A stretch of DNA of 64,000 nucleotides from Epibacterium ulvae (GTDB lineage Bacteria; Pseudomonadota; Alphaproteobacteria; Rhodobacterales; Rhodobacteraceae). This document shows positions 55,447 through 64,000 of this stretch, piece by piece; the stretch's first letter is position 1; every line of letters starts with the position of its first letter. The notes under the pieces were generated by a model. It worked only from the letters and a program-made list of their open reading frames with translations, had not been told where the DNA came from and did no database searches. Made by a program: the position numbers and the translations under genes. Location of the stretch: NCBI RefSeq assembly GCF_900102795.1, contig NZ_FMWG01000001.1:124001-188000 (forward strand). The letters run 5' to 3'.

Positions 55447-55447
55447 C

Positions 55448-56398
55448 TTAAGAACGCGGCGCCGCTGCCCGTTGGAGGCGGTCGTTGATGGCTTGACCAA
55501 GGCCGTGATACGGGATCGGCGCAACGGCAATCGGCAGTGCGCGTGCATCCAATTGGTGCAGATGTTCAAAAAGATTGGCCGCCGCTTCTGCCAAATCGCC
55601 TGTTGATGACAGATTGAGATCACCTTCTCGTGCTCCAAACCCCAAATAAAGCTCACCCGCGTCAGGTGCAGTTACATTTAACCGGACTGATGCATTTGGG
55701 GCATAATGTGACAAAAGCTGCCCGGGAGCCGTCAAAGGATCAGCCGTATCACGATTTTTAAGCGGGTATCTTAAGACGGTTTCAATTTCGTCTGCGGCCA
55801 AACCACCGGGGCGTAATAAAGTCGGGATGTCATTGGACAGTCCCAGGATTGTGCTTTCAAGTCCCACACCACAGGCGCCATCATCCAAAATAGCTGCGAT
55901 TCTCCCCGATAGGCCGGCCAGAACATGAGAGGCTTGGGTCGGACTGATACGCCCTGAAGGATTGGCAGATGGGGCCGCTACGGGGTGGCCAACACGTGCA
56001 AGAAGCGCACGCGCTGTCGGATGTGCGGGAACGCGCACCGCAAGTGTCTCAAGCCCCGCCGTAACCAGCCCTGATACGCCATGATCTGGTTTCAGGGGCA
56101 GTACAAGCGTAAGGGGACCGGGCCAAAATGCTTGTGCGAGCTGCTCAGCCATATCGGACCATATAACCAGCTTCTGTGCGCTTTTGATGTCGGCAACATG
56201 GGCGATCAACGGATTAAAGCTGGGCCGCCCTTTGGCCTCATAAATCCCAGCGACAGCGTTGCCATCACAGGCATTGCCACCCAATCCGTAGACCGTCTCG
56301 GTCGGAAACGCGACCAACTGACCAGTGCGCAAAAGCTCAGCGGCCTTGTCGAGGTCTGCTTCTGTGGGAGATAAAATAACGGTACGTTCCGGTTTCAT
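55448..56398 (-). CDS. tsaC: L-threonylcarbamoyladenylate synthase (TsaC/Sua5 type)
   Basis: A 316-residue Sua5-type enzyme: the TsaC domain (FPTETVYGLGGNACD, KGRPSFNPLIAHV, SANPSGRISPTQASHV) followed by the smaller C-terminal Sua5 domain (GQLLSHYAPNASVRLN). It makes threonylcarbamoyl-AMP for the t6A modification of ANN-decoding tRNAs. It is divergent from the acyl-CoA dehydrogenase gene, with about 134 bases between the starts. Confidence 0.93.
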   Translation of the reverse strand: MKPERTVILSPTEADLDKAAELLRTGQLVAFPTETVYGLGGNACDGNAVAGIYEAKGRPSFNPLIAHVADIKSAQKLVIWSDMAEQLAQAFWPGPLTLVLPLKPDHGVSGLVTAGLETLAVRVPAHPTARALLARVGHPVAAPSANPSGRISPTQASHVLAGLSGRIAAILDDGACGVGLESTILGLSNDIPTLLRPGGLAADEIETVLRYPLKNRDTADPLTAPGQLLSHYAPNASVRLNVTAPDAGELYLGFGAREGDLNLSSTGDLAEAAANLFEHLHQLDARALPIAVAPIPYHGLGQAINDRLQRAAAPRS

Positions 56399-56532
56399 GC
56401 GATGACGCTGCGTTTGGATTGATTGAAAGCCTGAGCTGGATAGCTAATGAAGGACATAGCATCTCTATAGACTTGCCCTCACAAAGCCAAGCCTGCCAAG
56501 ATTGTCCCGCTCTGCTTAAAGGAAGACATATT

Positions 56533-58236
56533 ATGCCCTATCGCGCCCCCACGTCTGAATATACGTTTTTGTTTGATGCGGTTGTTGGCTTTGATCAACT
56601 TGCGGCCACAGATCGATTTGCTGAGGCAACACCGGATTTGGTCACAGCAATCCTGGGAGAGGCCGGACGGTTGTGTGATGATGTGATGGCCCCCTTGCAG
56701 CGCAGCGGGGATTTGCAACCAGCACATTTGGAAAATGGTGTCCTGCGCAGCTCGCCCGGCTTTCCCGAGGGTTGGTCTGCAATTGCCGAAGGCGGCTGGG
56801 TTGGCATGAACGCAGGCACGGATCATGGCGGGATGGGGCTGCCGCTGACACTTGCGACGGCCGTAAATGAAATGATGGCCGGCGCTTGCCTGTCTTTGCA
56901 GTTGGCCCCTCTCATGAGCCAAGGTCAAATTGACGCGCTTGAGGCCCACGCCAGTGATCAAATCAAAGAGATTTACCTGCCAAAGCTGATTTCGGGGGAA
57001 TGGTCTGGCACGATGAACCTGACAGAGCCGCAGGCCGGTTCTGATGTCGGGGCGCTGCGGTCCAAAGCGGAAGACAACGGCGATGGTACTTATGCTATCA
57101 GCGGGCAAAAGATCTTTATTTCATGGGGGGATAATGATTTTGCTGAAAACATTGTGCACCTTGTGTTGGCACGTCTGCCTGATGCCGCTCCGGGTAGCAA
57201 AGGGATTTCATTATTTGTGGTGCCAAAGTTCCTGCCAGATGAAAATGGCAATCCCGGTCGGGCCAATAATCTGAAAGTTGTCAGCCTTGAACACAAGATG
57301 GGACTGCACGGATCACCCACCTGTGTGATGCAATATGATGGTGCGACGGGCTGGCTTGTGGGGGAACCCCATGCGGGTCTGGCGGCGATGTTTACAATGA
57401 TGAACAACGCCCGCCTTGGTGTCGGGGGACAAGGTGTTGGCGCGGGGGAAGGTGCATATCAACATGCGCTGGACTATGCGTTGGAACGTAAGCAGGGGCG
57501 TAGCGCGTCGGGGGCGATTGTTGATCATGCAGATGTGCGGCGCATGCTGATGGAGATGAAAGCCGATCTTTTTGCCTCTCGGGCCGTCCTTTTGTCCTGT
57601 GCCCATGCGATCGATATGCATGCGGCAACGGGGAGGGCAGACCATGCTGCCCGCGCGGCTTTTCTGACACCGATTGCCAAGGTATTTGGCACCGAAACCG
57701 GGATGAAAGTGTCTGAAACGGGTGTGCAGGTCTATGGTGGTATGGGCTTTATCGAAGAAAGCGGCGCTGCGCAATATTACCGTGATGTCCGTGTCACAGC
57801 GATCTATGAGGGCACCAACGGTATTCAGGCAATGGATCTTGTTGGGCGTAAAATGCTCGATGGGGGGGAGGCCGCTTATGCGCTTATTGATGAGATCGAA
57901 ACCTTGGCGGAAAGCGCACGTTCCAATCATCCAAATATGACGGATCGTTTGTGGCAGGCCAATGAGGCATTGCGTGAGGCGACAGATTGGCTGGTCACAC
58001 AAGAGGATATGCAAAACCGTTTTGCGGGCGCATTGCCGTATCTGCGGGCCTTTGCGCGCGTACTTGGCGGGTACTATCACTTACGCGCCGCAGTGGCGGA
58101 TCCCGAAGGCCCACGCGCCAAACTTGCGCGCTTCTACATGAGCCGTCTTTTGCCGGAATATCAGGGACATCTGGCAGCAGCGACAGCCGGTGCGGATGGC
58201 ACATTTGCCCTGTCTCTGGACGAGTTACGCGCATGA
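56533..58236 (+). CDS. Acyl-CoA dehydrogenase
   Basis: A 567-residue long-type acyl-CoA dehydrogenase (flavoprotein). Visible parts are MNLTEPQAGSDVGALRSKA (FAD/substrate site), KMGLHGSPTC, VQVYGGMGFIEESGAAQYYRDVRVTAIYEGTNGIQA in part, the latter holding the catalytic Glu region. An AidB-like extended C-terminus takes it past the usual 380 residues. AAAGGA precedes the ATG at 56533. It overlaps the MBL hydrolase gene by 4 bases, so the two probably act on one pathway. Confidence 0.92.
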   Translation: MPYRAPTSEYTFLFDAVVGFDQLAATDRFAEATPDLVTAILGEAGRLCDDVMAPLQRSGDLQPAHLENGVLRSSPGFPEGWSAIAEGGWVGMNAGTDHGGMGLPLTLATAVNEMMAGACLSLQLAPLMSQGQIDALEAHASDQIKEIYLPKLISGEWSGTMNLTEPQAGSDVGALRSKAEDNGDGTYAISGQKIFISWGDNDFAENIVHLVLARLPDAAPGSKGISLFVVPKFLPDENGNPGRANNLKVVSLEHKMGLHGSPTCVMQYDGATGWLVGEPHAGLAAMFTMMNNARLGVGGQGVGAGEGAYQHALDYALERKQGRSASGAIVDHADVRRMLMEMKADLFASRAVLLSCAHAIDMHAATGRADHAARAAFLTPIAKVFGTETGMKVSETGVQVYGGMGFIEESGAAQYYRDVRVTAIYEGTNGIQAMDLVGRKMLDGGEAAYALIDEIETLAESARSNHPNMTDRLWQANEALREATDWLVTQEDMQNRFAGALPYLRAFARVLGGYYHLRAAVADPEGPRAKLARFYMSRLLPEYQGHLAAATAGADGTFALSLDELRA

Positions 58237-59279
58237 CACCTATCCCTGATGTGTCGCTGAAATTTCCCTTTGAAACACCACCTGCAGAGGGAGAAGCGAT
58301 TGAGGTCGCACAAGGGGTGCTGTGGATGCGCCTTCCACTGCCGATGGCGCTGGATCATGTGAATATCTATGCGCTTGATGATGGCGACAGCTGGACCATC
58401 ATTGACACGGGTATGAATTCACGCAGAACTCGCGCGATCTGGGAAACACTTATGGTAGGGCCTTTGGCAGGCAAGCCTGTGGGTCGTGTCATGGTGACGC
58501 ATCATCACCCGGACCATATAGGCCTTGCGGGCTGGTTTCAGTCCGGACATGGCGCTGAACTCGTCACGACCCGAACAGCGTGGCTGTTTGCGCGGATGTT
58601 GACGCTGGATGTCCAGGAAACCTGGCCAGAAGAGACGCTCGCCTATTATCGCAGCGCAGGCATTGATCAGGCGATCTATGAAAAGCGTGCTGCAGAACGT
58701 CCTTTTAATTTCGCGGATACAGTTTATCCGATGCCGCTGGGCTTTACCCGGATTAAACAAGGGGATGTGTTTCGGATGGGCGGGCGCGACTGGGACGTGC
58801 ACATCGGCAATGGTCATGCGCCTGAACATGCAACATTTTGGAGCCGCGACGACAATCTGGTGATTTCGGGTGATCAGATCCTGTCATCGATCAGCCCCAA
58901 TATTGGCGTTTATGTGACTGAACCAATGGCTGATCCACTGGCAGATTGGCTTGAAGCTTGTGAACGTTTGTCACAGTTGGCGCGCCCTGATCATTTGGTG
59001 CTCGGCGGGCATAAGCTTCCCTTTTCTCGCTTGCCATTACGGATGCGTCAGCTGATTGATAATCACCACGGGGCTTTGGACCGTCTTATGGAGGCACTGA
59101 AAGAACCCCATACCGCAGCAGACTGTTTTACCTATCTGTTCAAACGCAAGATTGGACCGGCAGAATATGGTCTCGCGCTTGTAGAGGCTGTGGCGCATGT
59201 GAACCACCTGTATCACCTTGGTAAGGTTGAGCGCTGGGCGCGTGAAGATGGTGCTTGGCTTTATCAGCGGAGCGCGTAA
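58233..59279 (+). CDS. MBL fold metallo-hydrolase
   Basis: A 348-residue metallo-beta-lactamase-fold protein. The zinc motif is VTHHHPDHIGLAGW (HxHxDH), with further ligands in GNGHAPEHATFW and the Asp in LVISGDQIL. The C-terminal winged-helix-like extension (about 270-345) is typical of the LACTB2/thioesterase-like branch. ATGA overlap with the acyl-CoA dehydrogenase suggests a thioester or related acyl substrate. Confidence 0.88.
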   Translation: MTPIPDVSLKFPFETPPAEGEAIEVAQGVLWMRLPLPMALDHVNIYALDDGDSWTIIDTGMNSRRTRAIWETLMVGPLAGKPVGRVMVTHHHPDHIGLAGWFQSGHGAELVTTRTAWLFARMLTLDVQETWPEETLAYYRSAGIDQAIYEKRAAERPFNFADTVYPMPLGFTRIKQGDVFRMGGRDWDVHIGNGHAPEHATFWSRDDNLVISGDQILSSISPNIGVYVTEPMADPLADWLEACERLSQLARPDHLVLGGHKLPFSRLPLRMRQLIDNHHGALDRLMEALKEPHTAADCFTYLFKRKIGPAEYGLALVEAVAHVNHLYHLGKVERWAREDGAWLYQRSA

Positions 59280-59311
59280 CATCAGATTGTGTATCTTAGG
59301 GAGGGCTCACA

Positions 59312-59764
59312 ATGGGGACTGATATCGAAACCAGCGCTGAGGCGGCCGAAGCGGCTGTTTTGCCATGTGTGCATGAGGTCCATGCAGATCCCGAGGCCTG
59401 TGCAGGGCTCACCAAAGTGCCGCAGAAATTGCAGCAACCTGATAGCGCAAAAAGTGAAGCGCGCTGGGCTTATGAACGCCTGATCCTCTACATCCGTTCC
59501 TTCGAAGAACAGCTGGACAGCGAGCACGAAGTTGCGATGGGCTTTGTCGGTGGTGATGCTGGCGTGCTACGCATCGAAGGTATGGGGTATTTTGATCCTG
59601 ATTTAATCACCTTTTACGGCACTGACGGCAATGGCGCCCGCACGCAGCTTGTTGAACATGTCACTCAACTAAGCGTGATGCTGCGTGCCGTGCCTAAGGC
59701 TGTCAAAGAAGCCCCTGCAAATCGCATAGGATTTCGTCTGGCTGCAGATCTGGACGAGACCTAG
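59312..59764 (+). CDS. Hypothetical protein, DUF6173-like
   Basis: A 150-residue soluble protein without signal peptide. The centre (ARWAYERLILYIRSFEEQLDSEHEVAMGFVGGDAGVLRIEGMGYFDPDLI in part) and the C-terminal RIGFRLAADL match a conserved family in Rhodobacteraceae that I believe is DUF6173. Function unknown. It is followed by a strong terminator. Confidence 0.7.
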   Translation: MGTDIETSAEAAEAAVLPCVHEVHADPEACAGLTKVPQKLQQPDSAKSEARWAYERLILYIRSFEEQLDSEHEVAMGFVGGDAGVLRIEGMGYFDPDLITFYGTDGNGARTQLVEHVTQLSVMLRAVPKAVKEAPANRIGFRLAADLDET

Positions 59765-59784
59765 GGTTCGATTCGCCTATGTGC

Positions 59785-59824
59785 CTTTGTTTTGGCTGTG
59801 AAAATGCCAAAACAAAGCTTTTTT
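59785..59824 (+). terminator. Intrinsic terminator
   Basis: A perfect 12-bp stem (59785-59796 with 59806-59817), 9-base loop, then C and six T (59819-59824). It ends the transcript of the acyl-CoA dehydrogenase, MBL and DUF6173-like genes. Confidence 0.9.
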
Positions 59825-59910
59825 AACCCAAACGCGCCACAAACACGTGGTGACACCGAACGCTAAATCCAGTATTCAGCGGCAAAGATATGTGACGAGG
59901 ATATGAGCTC

Positions 59911-60045
59911 ATGGCTGAACATAAACACGGTACAATGGATATCACTGTACAGGAACAGGCCTATGCCGGTTTCATTACCGCGATTGTACGCTGCAGCATT
60001 GCATCCATTGCAGCGCTGATTTTTCTGGCTGTTTTTGCAATCTGA
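59911..60045 (+). CDS. aa3-type cytochrome c oxidase subunit IV
   Basis: A 44-residue protein, too short for routine calling. It starts MAEHKHGTMDITVQEQ, a strongly conserved N-terminus of the small alphaproteobacterial subunit IV of aa3 oxidase, followed by one membrane helix (about 24-43). GAGG lies upstream. In related genomes it stands apart from the main cta genes, as here. Its role in the oxidase is unclear. Confidence 0.85.
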   Translation: MAEHKHGTMDITVQEQAYAGFITAIVRCSIASIAALIFLAVFAI

Positions 60046-60059
60046 TTGCGAGCGTTTTC

Positions 60060-60671
60060 GTGAAAAAATTGCTGTGTAGCGCTGCTTTAGCAGTGGCCTT
60101 GTCCGGCTGCGCCGCGCCGCAGCAACCCAATGCAGATCTGGAAACGTTGCAGCAGGCGGCGTTTCAGGCCTCTGATGGACCCGCGCTTACCGTGATCACC
60201 GTGGTGAACAACCGTACAGGACAGGGCGGTCACACCGCCCTTATGGTCAGCGGTTCGGAACGTGTCATCTTTGATCCGGCAGGTTCGTTTCATGCAGATG
60301 TCGTTCCAGAATATAACGATGTGCTGTACGGGATTTCACCAGCTGTCTTTCAGGCCTATCGCAGCGCCCATGCGCGCACCACGTTTCATGTCGTGACACA
60401 ACGTATTCCCGTAAGTGCTGAACAGGCTGAAGTTGCGCTGCAACTGGTCAAATCCAACGGGCGCGTACCCGGCGCTTTTTGCGCCAATGCAACTTCTGGC
60501 ATTCTGCAGCAGGTACCCGGCTTTGAAGACATCGATAGAACTTTCTATCCCGTCAAACTCTTTGATCAGATTGCCGAGCGGCCCGGCGTGAAAGCTGAGA
60601 AATACTATGAGGGTGATGACGAAGACCTCAAGCGCGGCATTGCGGCCAGCAATGCAGCCCTGAACGGTTGA
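60060..60671 (+). CDS. Hypothetical lipoprotein with possible permuted papain-like site
   Basis: A 203-residue protein starting at GTG 60060, 14 bases after the oxidase subunit. Residues 1-17 are a lipoprotein signal with lipobox LSGC (Cys17). His58 in GGHTALMV, Asp72 in IFDPAGSF and Cys141 in GAFCANATSGIL could form a His-Asp-Cys site in the His-before-Cys order of circularly permuted NlpC/P60 proteins (YaeF/LRAT type). I do not know the family name; the fold is inference. Confidence 0.7.
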   Translation: MKKLLCSAALAVALSGCAAPQQPNADLETLQQAAFQASDGPALTVITVVNNRTGQGGHTALMVSGSERVIFDPAGSFHADVVPEYNDVLYGISPAVFQAYRSAHARTTFHVVTQRIPVSAEQAEVALQLVKSNGRVPGAFCANATSGILQQVPGFEDIDRTFYPVKLFDQIAERPGVKAEKYYEGDDEDLKRGIAASNAALNG

Positions 60672-60781
60672 ACCTGTCGCAAATTCACGCGTGATCTGCC
60701 GTATTGACGCTGGCGAAAATGGCGTTGGCTCCCTAAATTATTGCCAATTCACAGGTAGGATCATAGGCAGGAGCTGCGCTT

Positions 60782-61666
60782 TTGGCAAAATTAACATCCT
60801 CTTCCGCGTATTTGATCGCACCCGACCCCAATAATAGCGGCCTCACCCGCGGGTTGCAGGGGCATGACCAGAATGGCGACCTGCAGGATATCTCGGTGGT
60901 CGAAGAACGCCCTTTGACGATTTTCTTAAATCGCCAAGAAATCGTCACCGCAATGACCATTGGAGATCATCCTGAGTATCTGGCCCTTGGTTTCCTGCGC
61001 AATCAAGGCATGTTGACAGATACGGATGAGGTGACAGCCGTTACATTTGATGAAGAGTTGGACACGGTGGTGGTACGCACGGCCGTTGAAACCTCTCATG
61101 AAGAAAAATTGCAAAAGAAAACCCGCACCTCTGGCTGTGCTGTCGGCACGGTCTTTGGCGATATGATGGATGGTTTGGAAGGTGTCACATTGCCATCGGC
61201 CGAGGTGCGAACTTCATGGCTTTATGCTCTGGCTCATGAAATTAACCGCACGCCGTCGCTTTATCTTGAAGCAGGAGCCATCCACGGGACGGTGTTGTGC
61301 CAGCAGAATAGACCATTGGTCTATATGGAAGACGTCGGACGGCACAACGCGGTTGATAAAATCGCTGGCTGGATGTTGTCGCAATCGGTGTCGGCTGAGG
61401 ATAAGATTTTATACACAACAGGGCGTTTGACCTCTGAAATGGTGATCAAAACCGCAATGATGGGTATTCCGGTTCTGGTCTCACGGTCTGGTTTCACGGC
61501 CTGGGGAGTTGAAATCGCACGCGAAATTGGCCTCACACTTATTGGCCGCATGCGGGGACAACGTTTTATGTGCCTGTCAGGAGAAGAGCGTTTGATCCGG
61601 GATTTTGACCCATCTGCCGTGCAGAGCGAAGATAAAAAACATCGCCGCAAAAGTGCGGATCGCTAA
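60782..61666 (+). CDS. fdhD: Formate dehydrogenase accessory sulfurtransferase FdhD
   Basis: FdhD passes sulfur from IscS to the molybdenum cofactor of formate dehydrogenase. The 294-residue protein has EERPLTIFLNRQE, GDHPEYLALGFL, the Cys motif, VYMEDVGRHNAVDK and TTGRLTSEMVIK. The motif reads TSGCAVGT: Cys119 is kept but the second Cys of CxxC is Gly122. No ATG is available; TTG at 60782 with AGGAG eight bases before it is the start. It leads the mobA-mobB-moeA group. Confidence 0.92.
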   Translation: MAKLTSSSAYLIAPDPNNSGLTRGLQGHDQNGDLQDISVVEERPLTIFLNRQEIVTAMTIGDHPEYLALGFLRNQGMLTDTDEVTAVTFDEELDTVVVRTAVETSHEEKLQKKTRTSGCAVGTVFGDMMDGLEGVTLPSAEVRTSWLYALAHEINRTPSLYLEAGAIHGTVLCQQNRPLVYMEDVGRHNAVDKIAGWMLSQSVSAEDKILYTTGRLTSEMVIKTAMMGIPVLVSRSGFTAWGVEIAREIGLTLIGRMRGQRFMCLSGEERLIRDFDPSAVQSEDKKHRRKSADR

Positions 61667-61680
61667 AAGGAGCGTGCAGG

Positions 61681-62319
61681 ATGTTAAAGCCATTGGGTGT
61701 TATTTTGGCGGGTGGTCGCGCGACCCGAATGGGCGGCGGTGATAAAGGTCTGTTGCGGCTGGGGGAACGCTCTATTCTGGATCATGTTGTTGAGCGTCTC
61801 TCACCACAGGTTGATCAGATCGCATTAAACGCCAATGGCCCGGCCGCGCGTTTTAAGCCGTTTAGATTGCCCGTTCTGCCTGATAGTATCCATGGGTTTG
61901 TTGGCCCACTTGCAGGGGTGCTTGCAGGGCTTGATTGGGCGGCAGAGCAGGGCGCAGAAACAATCGTGACTGTGGCTGCTGATACGCCTTTCTTCCCCGT
62001 GGATCTGGTGGCGCAGCTTGTTCAGGCAGCAGAAGGGCAACAGCATCCGCTGGTGCTTTCCGCGACACCGCGGACGTCAGAGGAAGTTTTGAAATCCGGG
62101 GGAGGGCGCCGTATAAATCGGCACCCAACCTTCGGCCTTTGGCCTGTTCTGTTGCGGCATGAGCTGCGCGACGCGTTGAACGACGGGTTACGAAAGGTGG
62201 TTTTATGGACGGACCAATATGATGGGCGGGAAGCTTTGTTTCCAGCAACGCCCTTTGATCCGTTTTTCAACGTGAACACTCCTGAAGACCTTGAGACAGC
62301 GCGTGGTTTCCTTCGATGA
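61681..62319 (+). CDS. mobA: Molybdenum cofactor guanylyltransferase
   Basis: MobA transfers GMP to molybdopterin to make the MGD form used by formate dehydrogenase and related enzymes. The 212-residue protein has the nucleotide loop ILAGGRATRMGGGDKGLL, VAADTPFFP and the C-terminal FFNVNTPEDL. AAAGGAG precedes the ATG. It overlaps mobB by 4 bases. Confidence 0.94.
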   Translation: MLKPLGVILAGGRATRMGGGDKGLLRLGERSILDHVVERLSPQVDQIALNANGPAARFKPFRLPVLPDSIHGFVGPLAGVLAGLDWAAEQGAETIVTVAADTPFFPVDLVAQLVQAAEGQQHPLVLSATPRTSEEVLKSGGGRRINRHPTFGLWPVLLRHELRDALNDGLRKVVLWTDQYDGREALFPATPFDPFFNVNTPEDLETARGFLR

Positions 62320-62807
62320 AAATCTATGGGGTCACTGGGTGGAAAAACAACGGTAAGACCGGGTTGATGGAGCGTCTGGTGACGCATTTTACCGGGCAAG
62401 GACTGACCGTTTCGACGTTGAAGCATGCGCATCATGAAACGGATGTGGACCACCCCGGCACAGACAGCTATCGCCATCGCAGGGCAGGTGCCCAAGAGGT
62501 GGTGCTGGCATCGGCACAACGTGTTGCGATCATGCATGAACTACGCGGCGCACCCGAGCCATCCCTTATAGATCTGTTGGCACGGATGCAGCCCGTGGAT
62601 CTGATCCTGGTGGAAGGATATAAACGCGAAGCACATCCAAAGATCGAGGCCTACCGAACGGCTGCCGGACAGCCGCTTATCGCGCCAGATGATCCGTCCA
62701 TCCGTGCCGTTGCAAGCGATATACCCCTTGATCTGGATCGCCCGGTTTTTGATCTGGATAACACAGATGCAATAGCCGACTTTATCGCAAAGGAGTTGAA
62801 TCTGTGA
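62316..62807 (+). CDS. mobB: Molybdopterin-guanine dinucleotide biosynthesis protein B
   Basis: A 163-residue GTP-binding partner of MobA. The P-loop reads GWKNNGKTGLM, followed by STLKHAHHE and LILVEGYKREAHPKIE, all typical. It overlaps mobA (ATGA) and moeA (GTGA). Confidence 0.93.
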   Translation: MKIYGVTGWKNNGKTGLMERLVTHFTGQGLTVSTLKHAHHETDVDHPGTDSYRHRRAGAQEVVLASAQRVAIMHELRGAPEPSLIDLLARMQPVDLILVEGYKREAHPKIEAYRTAAGQPLIAPDDPSIRAVASDIPLDLDRPVFDLDNTDAIADFIAKELNL

Positions 62808-64000
62808 CCCTTTCCCCCCCGCCTTTGCACAATGATTGTTTCGCTCTGCCCGCCGGTGTCGATTGGACCCCTGTGGACGAGGCGCTGGCGCTTTTGAAAT
62901 CACGTATGCATCCGGTAACGGCAGAGGAAAGTGTGTCACTGAACGCCGCGCTTGGTCGTGTGCTGGCGCGGGATGTGACGGCGCTGCGTGCAAACCCACC
63001 GCTGCCCAATACAGCTGTAGATGGGTACGGTTTTGCGGGCGGGAAAACCAAAGGGGATCATGTGCTGCCTCTGGTGGCTGGCCGTGCCGCTGCAGGACCG
63101 GCATATGAGGGAGAGGTGCCAGACGGTCACGCCATTCGGATTCTCACAGGAGCGAGCCTGCCGCCCGGCGTCGATACGGTTGTGTTGCAAGAAGACGTCT
63201 CAGCAAACGAAACCCATATCGCGTTTCATGGTCCAATCAAAGCTGGGGCAAACACGCGTAAGGCGGGCGAAGATGTCTTGCAAGGGGCTGTGATCCTTAA
63301 GGCGGGGCGTGTGGTGACCCCTGCTGATCTTGCCCTTGCCGCTGCGACCGGCCATGGAGTTTTACCGGTGCGGTTGCGTTTGCGGGTCGGAGTTCTGTCT
63401 ACTGGGGACGAACTGATTGAACCGGGCGGTGTCGCTCAGCCGGGGCAAATTTATGATGCGAATAGGCCAATGCTGCTGGCGGTGCTCCACGAGATGGGAT
63501 TTGACGCCATTGACCTTGGACGTGTCCCGGATGACCCGGCGGCATTGCGTGTGGCCCTGGATCGTGCAGCAGCTGAAACCGATGTCGTGCTGACCAGCGG
63601 CGGCGCCTCTGCAGGGGATGAGGATCATGTCTCGGCCCTTTTGCGCAGTGAGGGCACACTGCAGCATTGGCGTATTGCGTTGAAACCGGGTCGTCCGCTG
63701 GCACTGGCCTTGTGGAAGCAGACACCTGTTTTTGGCCTGCCGGGAAATCCTGTTGCTGCACTGGTCTGCACTTTGGTCTTTGCAGCACCTGCATTGGCAG
63801 TCTTGGCCGGATCGGCTTGGACTGCGCCTGAGGCCGTGCTGTTGCCTGCCGCGTTTTCCAAAAACAAAAAGCCCGGTCGACGTGAGTTTCTGCGTGCACG
63901 CCTGCGCGAAGGCCGTGTTGAGGTGTTTTCTTCAGAAGGGTCTGGCCGGATCAGCGGTCTGAGTTGGGCAGAAGGGCTGGTTGAGCTCTCTGATAGTGCG
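62804..64000 (+). CDS. moeA: Molybdopterin molybdotransferase MoeA (3' end outside the window)
   Basis: MoeA inserts molybdenum into adenylylated molybdopterin. The first 399 codons are present without a stop. The GTG start overlaps the mobB stop (GTGA). Family marks are NTAVDGYGF, RILTGASLPPGVDTVV, VLSTGDELIEPG, YDANRPML, TSGGASAGDEDHV, WRIALKPGRPLALA and FGLPGNPVAALV; MoeA is about 390-420 residues, so only a short piece is missing. Confidence 0.94.
   Translation, partial: MTLSPPPLHNDCFALPAGVDWTPVDEALALLKSRMHPVTAEESVSLNAALGRVLARDVTALRANPPLPNTAVDGYGFAGGKTKGDHVLPLVAGRAAAGPAYEGEVPDGHAIRILTGASLPPGVDTVVLQEDVSANETHIAFHGPIKAGANTRKAGEDVLQGAVILKAGRVVTPADLALAAATGHGVLPVRLRLRVGVLSTGDELIEPGGVAQPGQIYDANRPMLLAVLHEMGFDAIDLGRVPDDPAALRVALDRAAAETDVVLTSGGASAGDEDHVSALLRSEGTLQHWRIALKPGRPLALALWKQTPVFGLPGNPVAALVCTLVFAAPALAVLAGSAWTAPEAVLLPAAFSKNKKPGRREFLRARLREGRVEVFSSEGSGRISGLSWAEGLVELSDSA

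Noticed and set aside
59764-59780. GGTTCGATTCG, like a tRNA T-loop
   Set aside because: It directly follows a coding gene, and no acceptor, D or anticodon stem can be built around it.

Overview
The window reads as a chromosomal segment of an alphaproteobacterium of the Rhodobacteraceae (Roseobacter group). This rests on the character of the proteins (ClpS, HemE, UbiA, RsmE and an aa3-oxidase subunit IV of the type found in that family), on gene pairs such as ccoI-ccoS, and on pyrB next to a dihydroorotase-like gene lacking its metal ligands. It is inferred by eye, without a search. Genes are dense, often overlap by 4 bases (ATGA) or 5 bases (TGATG), and are almost all ordinary chromosomal genes. 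I see no rRNA, tRNA, insertion sequence, integrase, phage gene, CRISPR array or plasmid gene.

Layout. 1-0.5 kb: end of the cbb3-oxidase assembly operon (ccoI, ccoS). 0.5-3.5 kb: SPOR-domain D,D-carboxypeptidase, HAD hydrolase, ClpS. 3.5-9 kb: RsmC-like methyltransferase, an SDR-fold protein, hemF, an Lrp-type regulator, a universal stress protein and a sodium:alanine-type symporter. 9.1-24.1 kb: a complete galactoside locus. A CUT1 ABC importer (ATPase on the minus strand, binding protein and two permeases on the plus strand) and an IclR-type regulator flank a palindromic operator. Downstream come alpha-galactosidase (GH36), an IlvD/Edd-type sugar-acid dehydratase, an SDR sugar dehydrogenase, DgoK, DgoA, an SMP-30 lactonase, beta-galactosidase (GH42) and aldose 1-epimerase. 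Together they would take alpha- and beta-galactosides to pyruvate and glyceraldehyde 3-phosphate by the oxidative De Ley-Doudoroff route.

24-32 kb: GH25 lysozyme lipoprotein, divergent hemC and hemE, a YadGH-like ABC exporter, an SppA-like peptidase, a tiny membrane zinc-ribbon-like protein, a CaCA antiporter and a pteridine-reductase-like SDR. 32-42.6 kb: uvrC, pgsA, moaD, moaE, an OmpA/BON-like envelope protein with a coiled-coil membrane partner, ubiA divergent from rsmE, a GNAT protein, a membrane protein and gshA. 42.6-47 kb, minus strand: a secreted YHS protein, plsY, a pseudo-dihydroorotase, an unknown membrane protein and pyrB. 47-54 kb: family-4 uracil-DNA glycosylase, moaB, an RND pump with its adaptor, NUDIX hydrolase and a DsbD-N-like protein. 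54.9-59.8 kb: YqgE, TsaC/Sua5, acyl-CoA dehydrogenase, MBL hydrolase and a DUF6173-like protein. 59.9-64 kb: aa3-oxidase subunit IV, a lipoprotein with a possible cysteine-peptidase fold, then fdhD-mobA-mobB-moeA, with moeA running off the end.

Molybdenum cofactor genes lie in three separate places (35 kb, 48 kb and 61-64 kb), and tetrapyrrole genes in two (hemF; hemC/hemE). The most unusual points are substitutions of key residues in otherwise intact genes. The galactose-locus SDR has Asn where the catalytic Lys belongs. The SDR next to hemF also lacks that Lys. The dihydroorotase-like protein lacks its HxH and other ligands. FdhD has only one Cys of its CxxC. No obviously new defence or mobile system is visible.
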